A stretch of 64,000 bases of DNA, from NCBI GenBank assembly GCA_023387235.1, contig JAEWIJ010000056.1, positions 1 to 64,000 of the forward strand, read 5' to 3'. Under the pieces are notes generated by a model that saw nothing but the letters and a program-made list of their open reading frames with translations, did not search any database and was not told the origin of the DNA. The number at the start of each line of letters is the position of its first letter. Positions within the stretch are counted from its first letter, which is position 1. Source of the DNA: Pseudomonadota bacterium (GTDB lineage: Bacteria > Pseudomonadota > Alphaproteobacteria > Rhizobiales > Hyphomicrobiaceae). Shown here in pieces: positions 1-10,128 of this stretch. Position numbers and translations under genes: made by a program.

Positions 1-989
1 GCGTGCATCAACGCGCACGAGAAGACGATGGCGCAGCCCGGCGGAGGCTTGAAGAGGCGCGAGCCGTACTCGGGAAAGCTCAGCTCGCCACCTTCGAAGT
101 CGGCATTGAGATTGATCGAGACGGCGAAGCGCCGGTGTGCTGTCCCTTTGGTCGTGTTGTCGCGATGCGGCGAGAAATGCCCGCCGCTTTCGGCGTCGTA
201 GCAACCGACCAGATACCGCTCCAATCGCGTCGCGCGGAATTGATGCACCTTATGGATTTCCGGCACGACGCGCCGATTTATTCTCGCGCGCACGCCGTTG
301 ATCGTCGTGGCGTCGGTGACGAGGTAGTCCGAGCGTCGCTTGTGCTTCGGATCCGACAGCGACTTGGTCTTGCCGTCGATCTCGCGCATGAAGCCGGATT
401 CCTCGCCTCCATGCCGCTCGTACTGCGCCACGAGCTCACGGCAGAAGTCACGTTCGAACACGTTGGGCAATACGAGGATCGGTGCATGCACTTCGAAGCC
501 GGCAAAGAGATTGACCGGCGGCAGGCGTTCGAGAAAGCGCACAACCTCGTGGCGTCCGGCGTCCTCGCCCGTAAATGGAAATATGGCCATGATCCGCAGT
601 GTCGGATCGAGCACGAACCAGGCCTGCCTGTATTGCACCTTCCCTCCCGCGGGCACCTCCACGGGCACGGCGCCGTACAATCGGCTAGCGGAAGCGTCGA
701 TATCCCAAAAGTACTGAGCGCCCGGATGCGGATTGCGCAGGATCTCCGCGTGCTCGTCCTGCGGATCGACCGTGACCCCGAAGAAGGCGATCTTCGCCAC
801 ATCAAAAAGCGCCTGCTTCTCTTTCAGGATCTGCAGGGCGGCCTGGCTCGACGGCTCCGCGCTACGCCCGAAAAAGCAGAGCACCACATAGCGCCCTGCT
901 GCCTGGCTGAACGAAAAGTCGGGATGGCTGGAGGCGCGCTGCGTGAACCAGGGCGCCGGATCACCTGGGGTGAGGAGATTGAATTTCAT
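1..989 (-). CDS. Peroxiredoxin-like / 2OG-Fe(II) oxygenase fusion protein (3' end off the window)
   Basis: Read on the minus strand from an ATG at 987-989 (MKFNLLTPGDPAPWF), open to the window edge for 329 complete codons. Residues 1-160 look like a thioredoxin-fold peroxiredoxin (GDPAPWF start, then VVLCFFGRS), but the usual peroxidatic Cys after the second strand is absent: the stretch reads GRSAEPSSQAAL. Residues about 170-329 form a prolyl-hydroxylase-type 2OG-Fe(II) oxygenase domain with the iron motif H275-R-D277 and a candidate distal His at 329 (CALMH), the last codon visible. The 2OG-binding Arg would lie beyond the edge. The fold assignments are from pattern reading. The substrate is unknown; protein hydroxylation is the family's common role. 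The Prx part may be non-catalytic. Confidence 0.8.
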   Translation of the reverse strand, partial: MKFNLLTPGDPAPWFTQRASSHPDFSFSQAAGRYVVLCFFGRSAEPSSQAALQILKEKQALFDVAKIAFFGVTVDPQDEHAEILRNPHPGAQYFWDIDASASRLYGAVPVEVPAGGKVQYRQAWFVLDPTLRIMAIFPFTGEDAGRHEVVRFLERLPPVNLFAGFEVHAPILVLPNVFERDFCRELVAQYERHGGEESGFMREIDGKTKSLSDPKHKRRSDYLVTDATTINGVRARINRRVVPEIHKVHQFRATRLERYLVGCYDAESGGHFSPHRDNTTKGTAHRRFAVSINLNADFEGGELSFPEYGSRLFKPPPGCAIVFSCALMH

Positions 990-1065
990 CGCCGTTCCAA
1001 TTCTCAAATGAAGACGGCGAGTGTCGAGCAGGTTCAGGGATCGCGTCAACTGCCCATTTGCAGGA

Positions 1066-1443
1066 TCAGTCGGCGACGCGCGCCCGCACGCTCGCAAGGA
1101 ACCAGTCCGGCCCGCGCTGCTCGAGCCAGAGCAGCTCGTCGAGCGAGGGCAGCGCGTTCTCGAAGCTGATCCCCAGCGCATCCCCCTCCGACCAGACGAT
1201 GCTGCCCGAAATATGGTGACCATCGACGAGGCGCAGCATCACCTCATCGCCATCCGGTGGCACGAGCCCGTTGGCGACGCGCACCTGCGCACCCGTCGTC
1301 GAGAGATCCATGAGGCTGGCGGCGAGCGTTCCCCATTGCGTGGTCAGATGGACCGGCTCGACATGCGCATGGCGCGCCGTTCCCCGCCGTTCGGCTGCCC
1401 GAGCCGTGGAGGGGCCTGCCTGCCCTGTGCCATTCTGGAACAT
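1066..1443 (-). CDS. PilZ-domain protein, probable c-di-GMP binder
   Basis: 125 aa. A PilZ signature is visible: an Arg-rich ERRGTAR segment at about residues 18-24 corresponds to the RxxxR motif, followed by LMDLSTTGAQVRV (about 44-56), the D/N-x-S-x-x-G motif that clamps c-di-GMP. The rest is a short beta-barrel with no output domain, so it would act as a stand-alone receptor. It is transcribed in the same direction as nadD, which ends about 100 bp upstream, and no functional link is evident. Binding should be possible because both motif parts are present, but the partner is unknown. Confidence 0.8.
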   Translation of the reverse strand: MFQNGTGQAGPSTARAAERRGTARHAHVEPVHLTTQWGTLAASLMDLSTTGAQVRVANGLVPPDGDEVMLRLVDGHHISGSIVWSEGDALGISFENALPSLDELLWLEQRGPDWFLASVRARVAD

Positions 1444-1548
1444 GCCGTCGCCAAACCTTCAGGAGCATTAAGAAAGCGTGAATGCATGGCGGCTCATGCA
1501 GGAAGCCTGCCAGTCACGCTTCATTAATTTCCGCGTTGGAGGCCGGGC

Positions 1549-2211
1549 TCAGCCGACGGGGCGCTGCGCGCTGCCGTTTCGAATGGCGGTCGAGGAAATG
1601 TCGGAAAGCGGCCCTGTCAGGAAAACCCAGGCCGGAGGTATGAGCGAGGCGAGCACGGCCGCATCCTGCTCGGGCAGGCGCGCGCTCGCGAACCGCGTCG
1701 CGGCAATGGAAGACAAGGCCCTGAAGCGCCATCCGGGCCGGTCGACGACCGCGATCGGCAGTAGCGACATGATCTCGCGCCACTGCCGCCAGCGGTGAAA
1801 TTCGGCGAGGCAGTCGGCGCCCATGAGCCATACGAACCGCGCGCGCGGACGGCGGCGGACGAGATATGAGAGCGTCGCGATCGTGTAGGGATCGCCGAGC
1901 GCCCGCTCGAAGCCGGTGACGGTAATCCGCCGCGCCCCGACGAGACGCCGCGCCGCCGCAATGCGCTGATCGAGCGGCGCCGCGCCGCCGGCCTTCAGCG
2001 GATTGCCGGGCGTCACCAGCCACCACACTCGCGAGAGCCCAAGGCGGCGCAACGCCGCCTCGCTGATCTCGACATGCGCCTCGTGCGCTGGATTGAACGA
2101 TCCGCCGAGGAGGCCGATAGCCTCGTCACCGGTGTCGGGCGGCAGGCGCGCGGCGAGCGAACCGAAACCGGCGCCGGGCAGTAGTCGGCGGGAGGCGGCG
2201 GCCGTGCTCAT
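1549..2211 (-). CDS. nadD: Nicotinate-nucleotide adenylyltransferase
   Basis: 220 aa. Converts nicotinate mononucleotide and ATP to deamido-NAD in NAD biosynthesis. The nucleotidyltransferase signature GGSFNPAHEAHVEIS (about residues 35-49) contains the (H/T)xGH-type site and is followed by LVTPGNPLK; a second motif (SSTAIR) lies near the C-terminus, as is usual in NadD. Length is normal for the family. It starts 15 bp after the DUF4340 gene and may be co-transcribed with the ABC operon, though its function is unrelated. In many Rhizobiales nadD lies next to rsfS and proA; that is not the arrangement here. Confidence 0.92.
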   Translation of the reverse strand: MSTAAASRRLLPGAGFGSLAARLPPDTGDEAIGLLGGSFNPAHEAHVEISEAALRRLGLSRVWWLVTPGNPLKAGGAAPLDQRIAAARRLVGARRITVTGFERALGDPYTIATLSYLVRRRPRARFVWLMGADCLAEFHRWRQWREIMSLLPIAVVDRPGWRFRALSSIAATRFASARLPEQDAAVLASLIPPAWVFLTGPLSDISSTAIRNGSAQRPVG

Positions 2212-2226
2212 CTCTCATGCGCGCGG

Positions 2227-3300
2227 CTACTGCCCCGCGGCTCCCTGCTGGGGTTTGGCGCCATCCGCACCCGTCTCGAAAATGTCGACGGCGCGCTTGC
2301 CGATCTGGTCGGCCTTCCACTTCGGGATCTTGAACTCCCATCCGGCCGCCTTGGCGTTGATCGCGTCGGCCGCCTTCTTCGCGTCGCCGGCGCCCGCGGC
2401 CGTGAAGGAAAGCCAGGCGTCGTTCTCGTTGCCTTCGCGGCGCAGGCGGAAGGTTACCGTAAGCCCGTCGCTGCTCTCGGCCGTGATGGTGCTCACAGCA
2501 TCGCCCACGGGCGTCGCGTCGAGCTTGCGCACGTCCTCGAGCTCGACCGAGCCGAGGCTCAGCGCGATCTGCTCGACGTTGGCGCTCTGCTTGACCTTCA
2601 TCCCCTCGGGCACCGACTTGAGGACGAACTTGCCGCCCTTGCCGGCTTCGCCTTCGCGCTCGACGACGATCGGCACTTCCTTCGGATGAGCGACCGTCAC
2701 GCGATTGAGCTTCTCGACATCCGCCTTGAAGATCGCCGGATCGACCCAGTCCTTGACGTCGAGCACCACCTTGGGCTCGCCGTTCGCAAGCCACGTCTGT
2801 GTCTCGTTCGGACGGCGGACGTAGATGCCGTGCCGGCCCGTGCCGAACGCATTCATCCGCTGCTTGCCGATGACCAGCTCGGCGATCGGTTTTCCGCCCT
2901 TGTCGAGCAGGCGCACGAGGCTCGACTTCGCGTCGGCGGACGACGGGTCCTCGAGATCGAGCAGGGGCCAGCGCTCTTTCGATGCCGTTTTCGGCTCGGC
3001 AAGCTCGGCATTCGTGAGCTGCACCAGAAGGGCGCGGACCTTGTCACCCTCGACGGGATAGCCGGCGCGCTCCTTGATGCTCCACTGCTCGCCGTTGCGT
3101 ACCAGCGTGAGCGTCTTGCCACCCTTGGCGAGTTCGACGCCTGCGAGGCCATTCGCCTGACGGCGCAGCTCGGGCATCATCGGGCGGCCTTCGACGGTAC
3201 CGGGCGCACGCTGCGTCGAGGACGCATGAAGCATGGCGGCAGAAACCAGCGCCACGATCGTCACCACGCCGAGAATAACGAATTGCTGGGGCTTGATCAT
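2227..3300 (-). CDS. DUF4340 domain protein of a Gld-type ABC operon
   Basis: 357 aa from the ATG at 3298-3300, which has a GGAGGGG element at suitable distance. An in-frame TTG at 3309 would overlap the preceding stop but sits too close to that site. An N-terminal membrane segment (VILGVVTIVALVSAAML) is followed by a repetitive beta-rich exported domain of the DUF4340 family. Such proteins follow GldG-like genes in many Proteobacteria. The biochemical role is not established. Expression is almost certainly coupled to the GldG-like gene immediately upstream. Confidence 0.85.
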   Translation of the reverse strand: MIKPQQFVILGVVTIVALVSAAMLHASSTQRAPGTVEGRPMMPELRRQANGLAGVELAKGGKTLTLVRNGEQWSIKERAGYPVEGDKVRALLVQLTNAELAEPKTASKERWPLLDLEDPSSADAKSSLVRLLDKGGKPIAELVIGKQRMNAFGTGRHGIYVRRPNETQTWLANGEPKVVLDVKDWVDPAIFKADVEKLNRVTVAHPKEVPIVVEREGEAGKGGKFVLKSVPEGMKVKQSANVEQIALSLGSVELEDVRKLDATPVGDAVSTITAESSDGLTVTFRLRREGNENDAWLSFTAAGAGDAKKAADAINAKAAGWEFKIPKWKADQIGKRAVDIFETGADGAKPQQGAAGQ

Positions 3301-3305
3301 GGGCC

Positions 3306-5375
3306 TCAACCCCTCCTTTGGCTGCCCGGCGCCTGACGGCGACGACGCGACAACCCGACCGCGATCCCGCCAATGCCGATCAGCAGCGGCACGGCCGCAA
3401 TGTTGAAGAACTTGAGCCAGCCATCGAGGTTGTCGATGTCACGCCGCAGATCGGCCTGGACAGTCCGCAGCTCGCGCCTGACCTCGAGCATCTCGTTACG
3501 GAAGCCTTCGATGGTCTGGCGGTCCTTGTCGGAGAGCAGGATCTGGCCGCCTTCGCCGCTCTTGGTCTCCATTTGCTGCAGCTTGCCCTGGAGATCCTTG
3601 AGCTTGGCGTTGAGGGCCTGCTCCTTCTCGCGATAGCGCCGCTCGGCGTCGCGACGGATGTCGGCGACGCGCTCGAAGGGCCGGTCGTTGACGCCGCGGC
3701 CGCGCAATGTCGCGAGCGCTTCGCCACCCGAAAGGTTCTCGAGCGCGTTGATCACGAACGCCGCATTGTGCGCCTGGGGAACCGCGAGGCGTTGACCGAG
3801 CAGCTCCTGAATGCTCACCCAGAACTGATCGGCGAGCATGTCACTGTCGGCAATGACGATCGCATTCACGGGTCCGCTCGCGAAATGCGGAACGACCGTC
3901 TCGGATTTGGCCGCGTCGGCCGGCTTGTCCTTCGGCGCTTCGGCCGCGGGCTTCTCGTCGCTCTTCGCAGGCTCGGCCGGCTTGGGCCGGCCATCCGGGA
4001 AGGCGGACTTGGCCTCGCCCGTGATGCGAGCCGCGAGCATCAGGGGCTTGCCGCCGCTCTTGAACTCACGCGCGAGCGCGAGCGGATCCGGCATCATGCG
4101 CAGGCTCATCGCGCCCATCTCGCCGGCCGCCGCGGATGTCTGGATCAGCGGCTGCACGTTCGTCGTCACGCCATCGACCTTGGTGAAGAAACCGGCCGAG
4201 GCGAGGTTCATGCGCTCGATGCCGGCTGCCAGCGGATCGGCCTGATTGATGTGCGGGGTGTCCACCTGCAGCCATGCCAGATAGTCGGTCACGACCGGAC
4301 GACCACCCGGCCCGCCGCCGAACTGCACGCGCCGCGCCATGCTCGGATCGCCGGCGAGCTTCTCCGTATCGATCGACACGCCCCACGCCTTGAGCAGATC
4401 GAGGATCTCGCCTGCGGGCGGCATCGCCGGCATGGGCATACCCATCTGCTGCGTCGGCGGCGTCGATTCCGAAACCGGATCGATGAACGCCAGCACACGG
4501 CCGCCACGCAGCACGTACTGGTCGATGGCGTAGACGGCTTCCTTGGTGAGGCTCGTCGGCTGCGCGAGCATCAGCACGTCGATGTCGGACGGGATCTCGG
4601 TGATCGACTGCTCGAGCGCGCGAACCTCGAAGAATTCGCGGATCTGATCCATGACCGTCCATGGCGGCGCCGGCTGCCGCATGGGCTGCATCGGATTCAT
4701 CATGCCGCCATCGAGGGGAATACTGGCCATGAGCCCGATGACGCGCTTCTTCGGATTGGCGAGACCGAAGATCAGCTTGGTCAGGTCGTACTCGAGAAAG
4801 CGCTCGCGATCGGGAGCGAACAACTCGATCGCCGCATCGTTGTCAGTCGTATTCGAGGCAACGAGGCCGAAGTAGCCGGTCTCGCCATCCTGATTGAGGC
4901 GAATACCGCGCAGACCGCCGGCAACGGCCCGATCCTCGGCATCCGAGAAGGGCGCGGGCTCCAGCACGGTGAGCTGCACCTTGCCGCCGGAGATGTCGCG
5001 GTACTGCTCGAGCAGCGCCTTCACGCGCTCGAAGTGCTTGCCGAAGAGCGGTGCCACCTCGCCGAGCTTGCGCGAGTAGTAGAGGCGGATGCTGATCGGC
5101 TCCTCGATGCGCTGAAGGACGCGCCGTGTGCCGTCCGAGATCGTGAACAGGCGGTCGGCCGTGAGATCGGCCTTGGCGTTCTTGGCGACGGCGCCGACGA
5201 TCACATTAGCTGACAGCGCGAGCAGGACGGCCAGGATCAATGCGCCCCAGGCGAGGGTCGCGCGGTCGAGGCGCGCCGCGTAGCGCACGATCTCGCCAGG
5301 TCCGAGCAGGAGCTGGCCCGAGATCTTCTGCATGGCGGCTGCGAAGGCCGAGGGTTTCGGAGATTGGATGGCCAT
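3306..5375 (-). CDS. GldG-like ABC auxiliary protein
   Basis: 689 aa. A membrane segment at about residues 40-62 (WGALILAVLLALSANVIVG) is followed by a large extracytoplasmic GldG/ABC_transp_aux domain with the typical DLTADRLFTISDGT and EPISIRLYYS openings. A low-complexity Pro/Ala/Lys linker comes at about 485-520, a charged predicted coiled coil at about 590-660 (RRYREKEQALNAKLKDLQGK), then a C-terminal helix ending in an Arg cluster. It starts 13 bp after the permease gene with GGAGA upstream. The family works with the GldA-F ABC transporter, and in Bacteroidetes gliding it is accessory. Here it is probably an envelope-assembly or export factor, which is inference. Confidence 0.88.
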   Translation of the reverse strand: MAIQSPKPSAFAAAMQKISGQLLLGPGEIVRYAARLDRATLAWGALILAVLLALSANVIVGAVAKNAKADLTADRLFTISDGTRRVLQRIEEPISIRLYYSRKLGEVAPLFGKHFERVKALLEQYRDISGGKVQLTVLEPAPFSDAEDRAVAGGLRGIRLNQDGETGYFGLVASNTTDNDAAIELFAPDRERFLEYDLTKLIFGLANPKKRVIGLMASIPLDGGMMNPMQPMRQPAPPWTVMDQIREFFEVRALEQSITEIPSDIDVLMLAQPTSLTKEAVYAIDQYVLRGGRVLAFIDPVSESTPPTQQMGMPMPAMPPAGEILDLLKAWGVSIDTEKLAGDPSMARRVQFGGGPGGRPVVTDYLAWLQVDTPHINQADPLAAGIERMNLASAGFFTKVDGVTTNVQPLIQTSAAAGEMGAMSLRMMPDPLALAREFKSGGKPLMLAARITGEAKSAFPDGRPKPAEPAKSDEKPAAEAPKDKPADAAKSETVVPHFASGPVNAIVIADSDMLADQFWVSIQELLGQRLAVPQAHNAAFVINALENLSGGEALATLRGRGVNDRPFERVADIRRDAERRYREKEQALNAKLKDLQGKLQQMETKSGEGGQILLSDKDRQTIEGFRNEMLEVRRELRTVQADLRRDIDNLDGWLKFFNIAAVPLLIGIGGIAVGLSRRRRQAPGSQRRG

Positions 5376-5388
5376 GATGCGGTCTCCC

Positions 5389-6123
5389 TCAGGCAGCCTT
5401 GCGCTGTTCGACCACGACCACGTTGGCGAACAGGAAGAGGACGATGATGGAGAAGTAGAAGAACAGGCTCGGCAGCGTGATGACGCCGCGGCTGATGAGC
5501 TCGAAGTGATTGAGGAAGCTCATCGAGGCGATCGCATCGACGATGAACGAGGGCGCCCAGCTCCTGAAGAAGCCGAGCACGAGCTGCAGACCGCTCATCA
5601 CCATGAGGAAGCAGATCGTGGCCGCGACGATGAACGCGATCACCTGGTTCTTGGTGAGCGCCGACACGCACGAGCCGATCGCGAGAAAGGCACCGGCCAT
5701 CAGGAAGCTGCCGATGTAGCTCGCGAGGATCACGCCATTGTCGGGATTGCCGAGGACGTTCACGGTGATCCACATCGGGAACGTGAGCACGAGCGCGATG
5801 CCGATGAAGATCCACGCCGCGAGGAACTTGCCGACGATGGCTTCGCCCGGCGAGATCGGCAGCGTCATCAAGAGCTCGATGGTGCCCGCCTTGCGCTCCT
5901 CGGCCCAGAGCCGCATGGCGATCGCCGGCACGAGTAGCAGGTAGAGCCACGGGTGATAGGCGAAGAAGGGCTGCAGGTCGGCCTGACCGCGCTCGAAGAA
6001 GTTGCCGATGAAGAAGGCGAAGGCGCCGGTCAGCGCGACGAAGATGACGACGAAGATATAGGCGAGCGGCGTGCCGAAGTAGGCGCCGAGCTCGCGCTTG
6101 GTGATGATCCAGATATTACGCAT
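5389..6123 (-). CDS. ABC transporter permease, GldF/ABC-2 type
   Basis: 244 aa from ATG 6121-6123 (MRNIWIITKRELGAYFGTPL). A longer reading to 6180 would run deep into the ATPase gene and is rejected. The start overlaps the end of the ATPase gene by 8 bp, which indicates translational coupling. Six hydrophobic segments are visible, and the motif ELGAYFGTPLAYIF is characteristic of GldF-like ABC-2 permeases. With the ATPase it forms the core of an exporter whose substrate is not known. Confidence 0.9.
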   Translation of the reverse strand: MRNIWIITKRELGAYFGTPLAYIFVVIFVALTGAFAFFIGNFFERGQADLQPFFAYHPWLYLLLVPAIAMRLWAEERKAGTIELLMTLPISPGEAIVGKFLAAWIFIGIALVLTFPMWITVNVLGNPDNGVILASYIGSFLMAGAFLAIGSCVSALTKNQVIAFIVAATICFLMVMSGLQLVLGFFRSWAPSFIVDAIASMSFLNHFELISRGVITLPSLFFYFSIIVLFLFANVVVVEQRKAA

Positions 6124-7078
6124 GACGGCCGCCCTCGCTGCTCGTCGTGATCTCGCGGAAGACGTCGTCGAGCTTGCCACGCTCGATGAGGAGCTCCTCG
6201 ACGACGATCGACTGGTCGCGCAGCAGCGCGCCGACGTCGGCGGCGATGGTCGCGCCGGGCCGCGGCAGGGCGCGCAGCCTGATGTGGCCGTTCATGGCAG
6301 CGACGCGCTCGACCTTGGCAACGCCGGCGAGCGCCGCGAGCGCTCCGGCCACGCGATCGGCCTCGCCGACGGCAATCCGGATCGCGACGGCATTATGATA
6401 GGGCATCCGCTGCTGCAGGGCCTCCGCCGTACCGTCGGCGACAATGCGGCCGCGATCGATGACGACGGCACGCGTGCAGACGGCCTCGACTTCCTCGAGG
6501 ATGTGCGTCGAGACGATGATGGCCTTGTCCTTGGCCATCTCCGTGATCAGGCTGCGCACGTGATGCTTCTGGTTGGGGTCGAGGCCATCCGTCGGCTCGT
6601 CCATGATCAGCACTTCGGGATCGTGCAGGATGGCCTGCGCGAGACCCACGCGGCGCTTGTAGCCCTTCGAAAGCGTCTCGATGCGCTGCGACTCGACGCC
6701 TTCGAGGCCGGTGCGCGCGATCGCGACGTCCACGTGCGCAACCTTGCTCGCGCCATCGAAGCCGCGCACCTCGGCAATGAAGTTCAGGAAAGAGCGCGCC
6801 GTCATGTCGCCATAGGCCGGCGCACCTTCCGGCAGGTAGCCGAGCCGGGACTTGGCTTCCTTGGGGTTGTTGGCGACGCTGATCCCGCAGATGCGGGCCC
6901 GTCCGGCGTCCGGCTCGAGAAAGCCGGTCAACATCTTCATGGTGGTCGACTTGCCGGCGCCATTGGGGCCGAGGAAGCCGAGCACCTCGCCCTTTTCGAC
7001 CTTCAGCGAGATGTCCTCGACGGCCAGGATCGGCCCGAATGACTTCCTGAGGCGATCCGCCTCCACGAGTACTGCCAT
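6116..7078 (-). CDS. ABC transporter ATP-binding protein, GldA-like
   Basis: 320 aa. Walker A GPNGAGKST (about residues 38-46), signature-like LSKGYKRRVGLAQA, Walker B VLIMDEPTDGLDP and the switch His (STHILEEV) are all present, so it should be catalytically competent. The C-terminal extension after residue 220 is typical of ABC-2/CcmA-like ATPases. A clear GGAGGG precedes the ATG. It is the first gene of the five-gene minus-strand run down to nadD. Confidence 0.93.
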   Translation of the reverse strand: MAVLVEADRLRKSFGPILAVEDISLKVEKGEVLGFLGPNGAGKSTTMKMLTGFLEPDAGRARICGISVANNPKEAKSRLGYLPEGAPAYGDMTARSFLNFIAEVRGFDGASKVAHVDVAIARTGLEGVESQRIETLSKGYKRRVGLAQAILHDPEVLIMDEPTDGLDPNQKHHVRSLITEMAKDKAIIVSTHILEEVEAVCTRAVVIDRGRIVADGTAEALQQRMPYHNAVAIRIAVGEADRVAGALAALAGVAKVERVAAMNGHIRLRALPRPGATIAADVGALLRDQSIVVEELLIERGKLDDVFREITTSSEGGRHA

Positions 7079-7718
7079 TCAACTCCCTCCACACCGCCGC
7101 AATTCGTAAGCAGCGCGCACTCCCGACTGAGTGAGCGACTGGCCCCGCGGCGGTCTCCTTGATTGGCTGCCGAGTTAGGCGTCATTTCTGGCACTGTCAA
7201 GGCGCGAGTGCCAGGGATTCAGTATACGCGCGCCGGCGCCCGCGGGCGCGAGCGGATCGCCGCAGGCGCACGGGCCGGACAATCGGCCGGGAAGGCCAAA
7301 GCTAGAGTTTTCCGGGCACATACAGAGAACGTGATTCGATTTGTGGCGGGCATGTCACGCACTGTTGTCAATAGCCATCGTGCCGCTTGAGCGCGCTTGA
7401 GGCCGCCGGGATAGGTGTTGTAGCCTTATCTTCGATGGGCACGAGATGTTGGGCAGGAATGCAGCCAACCCGTGTGCCGGACGGAGCGCCAGCGTACCGC
7501 GGCGCCTGTCAGTAGCGTGGATGCCCGAGTTCCCGGAGTTCCGGAAGGCATCGCCCGTAGAGCGTTCCCCAAGTTCCCGAGTTCGTAACCGCCCAGGTTT
7601 TCCGTGGCGCCGTGCGCGTTTGCGTCCGTCTGCCGCCCGGAGTCCGCCAGGGCCGATGTGGCATCGCGTGCCTGCACGACGGCACCTTGCTGCGATTCTG
7701 CGCAGGAGAAAAGACAGT
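7079..7718. other. 640-bp intergenic region between the ABC operon and gcrA
   Basis: A divergent control region that must hold promoters for the minus-strand ABC operon and for gcrA. Open frames crossing it have no recognisable protein features. A short GTTCCC-rich stretch with the repeated core CCCGAGTTCCCG lies at about 7526-7585, and no partner for it was seen elsewhere. No convincing TTAA-N7-TTAA CtrA box was seen. Confidence 0.4.
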
Positions 7719-8273
7719 ATGGTCTGGAACGATGAAAGGGTCGAGCAGCTCAAGAAGCTCTGGGCCGACGGACTGAGTGCAAGCCAGATCGCCGCCCAAC
7801 TCGGCGAAGTGACCCGGAACGCGGTCATCGGAAAGGTGCACCGCCTCGGCCTCGCCACACGGGCTTCGAGCAATCGCACGAACAGCAGCCGCATGCGCAT
7901 GCGTCAGGCCCAGCCGCGACGCGCCGTTCAGCGCCAGCGCGTATCGCCGGTCGGCAATACCGCCTTCCGCCAGATGCTGGAGTCCGATCTCTCGCATGGC
8001 GCGGTGCCGGTGGTCGAAGAGATCGAGATCCCGCTCGCCGAGCGCAAGACGCTCCAGCAGCTCACCGAGGGCATGTGCCGCTGGCCCATCGGCGACCCGC
8101 AGCAGGCGGACTTCCATTTCTGCGGCCGCAGCAAGGTGACGGGCCTTCCCTACTGCGAGCATCACGCGCGGCGCGCCTATCAGCCGCCGCAGCCCCGCCG
8201 CCGCGACCGCGAGGTCGGTGTGCCGGCCCTGCCGACCGCAATCCCCTCGGCCAAGGAGCCGGCCGGCACCTGA
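7719..8273 (+). CDS. gcrA: GcrA cell-cycle transcriptional regulator
   Basis: 184 aa from the ATG at 7719, preceded by CAGGAGAA. The reading frame stays open further upstream, but the conserved family start MVWNDERVEQLKKLW defines the true N-terminus. An N-terminal helix-turn-helix-like segment (GLSASQIAAQLGEVTRNAVIG) is followed by a variable linker and a C-terminal Cys/His region (CRWPIGDP, FCGR, YCEHHARRAY). GcrA binds sigma70 and is recruited to CcrM-methylated GANTC promoters in Alphaproteobacteria, which supports the class assignment of the host. Confidence 0.95.
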   Translation: MVWNDERVEQLKKLWADGLSASQIAAQLGEVTRNAVIGKVHRLGLATRASSNRTNSSRMRMRQAQPRRAVQRQRVSPVGNTAFRQMLESDLSHGAVPVVEEIEIPLAERKTLQQLTEGMCRWPIGDPQQADFHFCGRSKVTGLPYCEHHARRAYQPPQPRRRDREVGVPALPTAIPSAKEPAGT

Positions 8274-8304
8274 GCCGGCGCTCCGCTGAGACTTGAACAA
8301 ACGG

Positions 8305-8340
8305 AACCGCAGCCGCACTGTAGGCTGCGGTTTTTCTTTT
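8305..8340 (+). terminator. Rho-independent terminator after gcrA
   Basis: A perfect 10-bp stem AACCGCAGCC / GGCTGCGGTT with an 8-nt loop (8315-8322), followed by TTTTTCTTTT. It lies 32 bp past the gcrA stop and 47 bp before glpK, so glpK should have its own promoter or depend on readthrough. Confidence 0.9.
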
Positions 8341-8386
8341 GCGGGCGAACCGTTCGCGTCCGCGGGGATCCATGCGGAGATCATCC

Positions 8387-9904
<1,518 letters not shown>

Positions 9905-10128
9905 CCTCGCCGTTCACGTCGCCTGACGCACGTTCACGTGTGCTTGACACCCGCTGTCCAAACGCACACGCCGACCATATTTTGAGCAATGATGCCTGGC
10001 GCTCGCGTCACTCGATTGCACCGGCATTGCCAAACTATGCCCAAACTATGGATGAAACCGACTTCGCGCTTCGGCAGCCGGCGCAAGAGTGCGAGAGTTG
10101 AGAACTGCCGCCGAACAGAGCGACTGGA

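Noticed and set aside
3..1169. 388-codon plus-strand frame at the left end
   Set aside because: The minus strand encodes a coherent Prx/2OG-oxygenase protein in this stretch.
3318..5213. 631-codon plus-strand frame opposite the GldG-like gene
   Set aside because: It is a shadow of a clear gene, with His/Arg/Asp-rich low-complexity translation.
7526..7585. GTTCCC-rich repeats as a CRISPR or operator array
   Set aside because: The copies are few, irregular and unspaced; no cas genes are present.
9944..9981. TTGACA ... CATATT as a promoter after glpK
   Set aside because: The spacing between the two hexamers is about 26 bp, too long for a sigma70 promoter.
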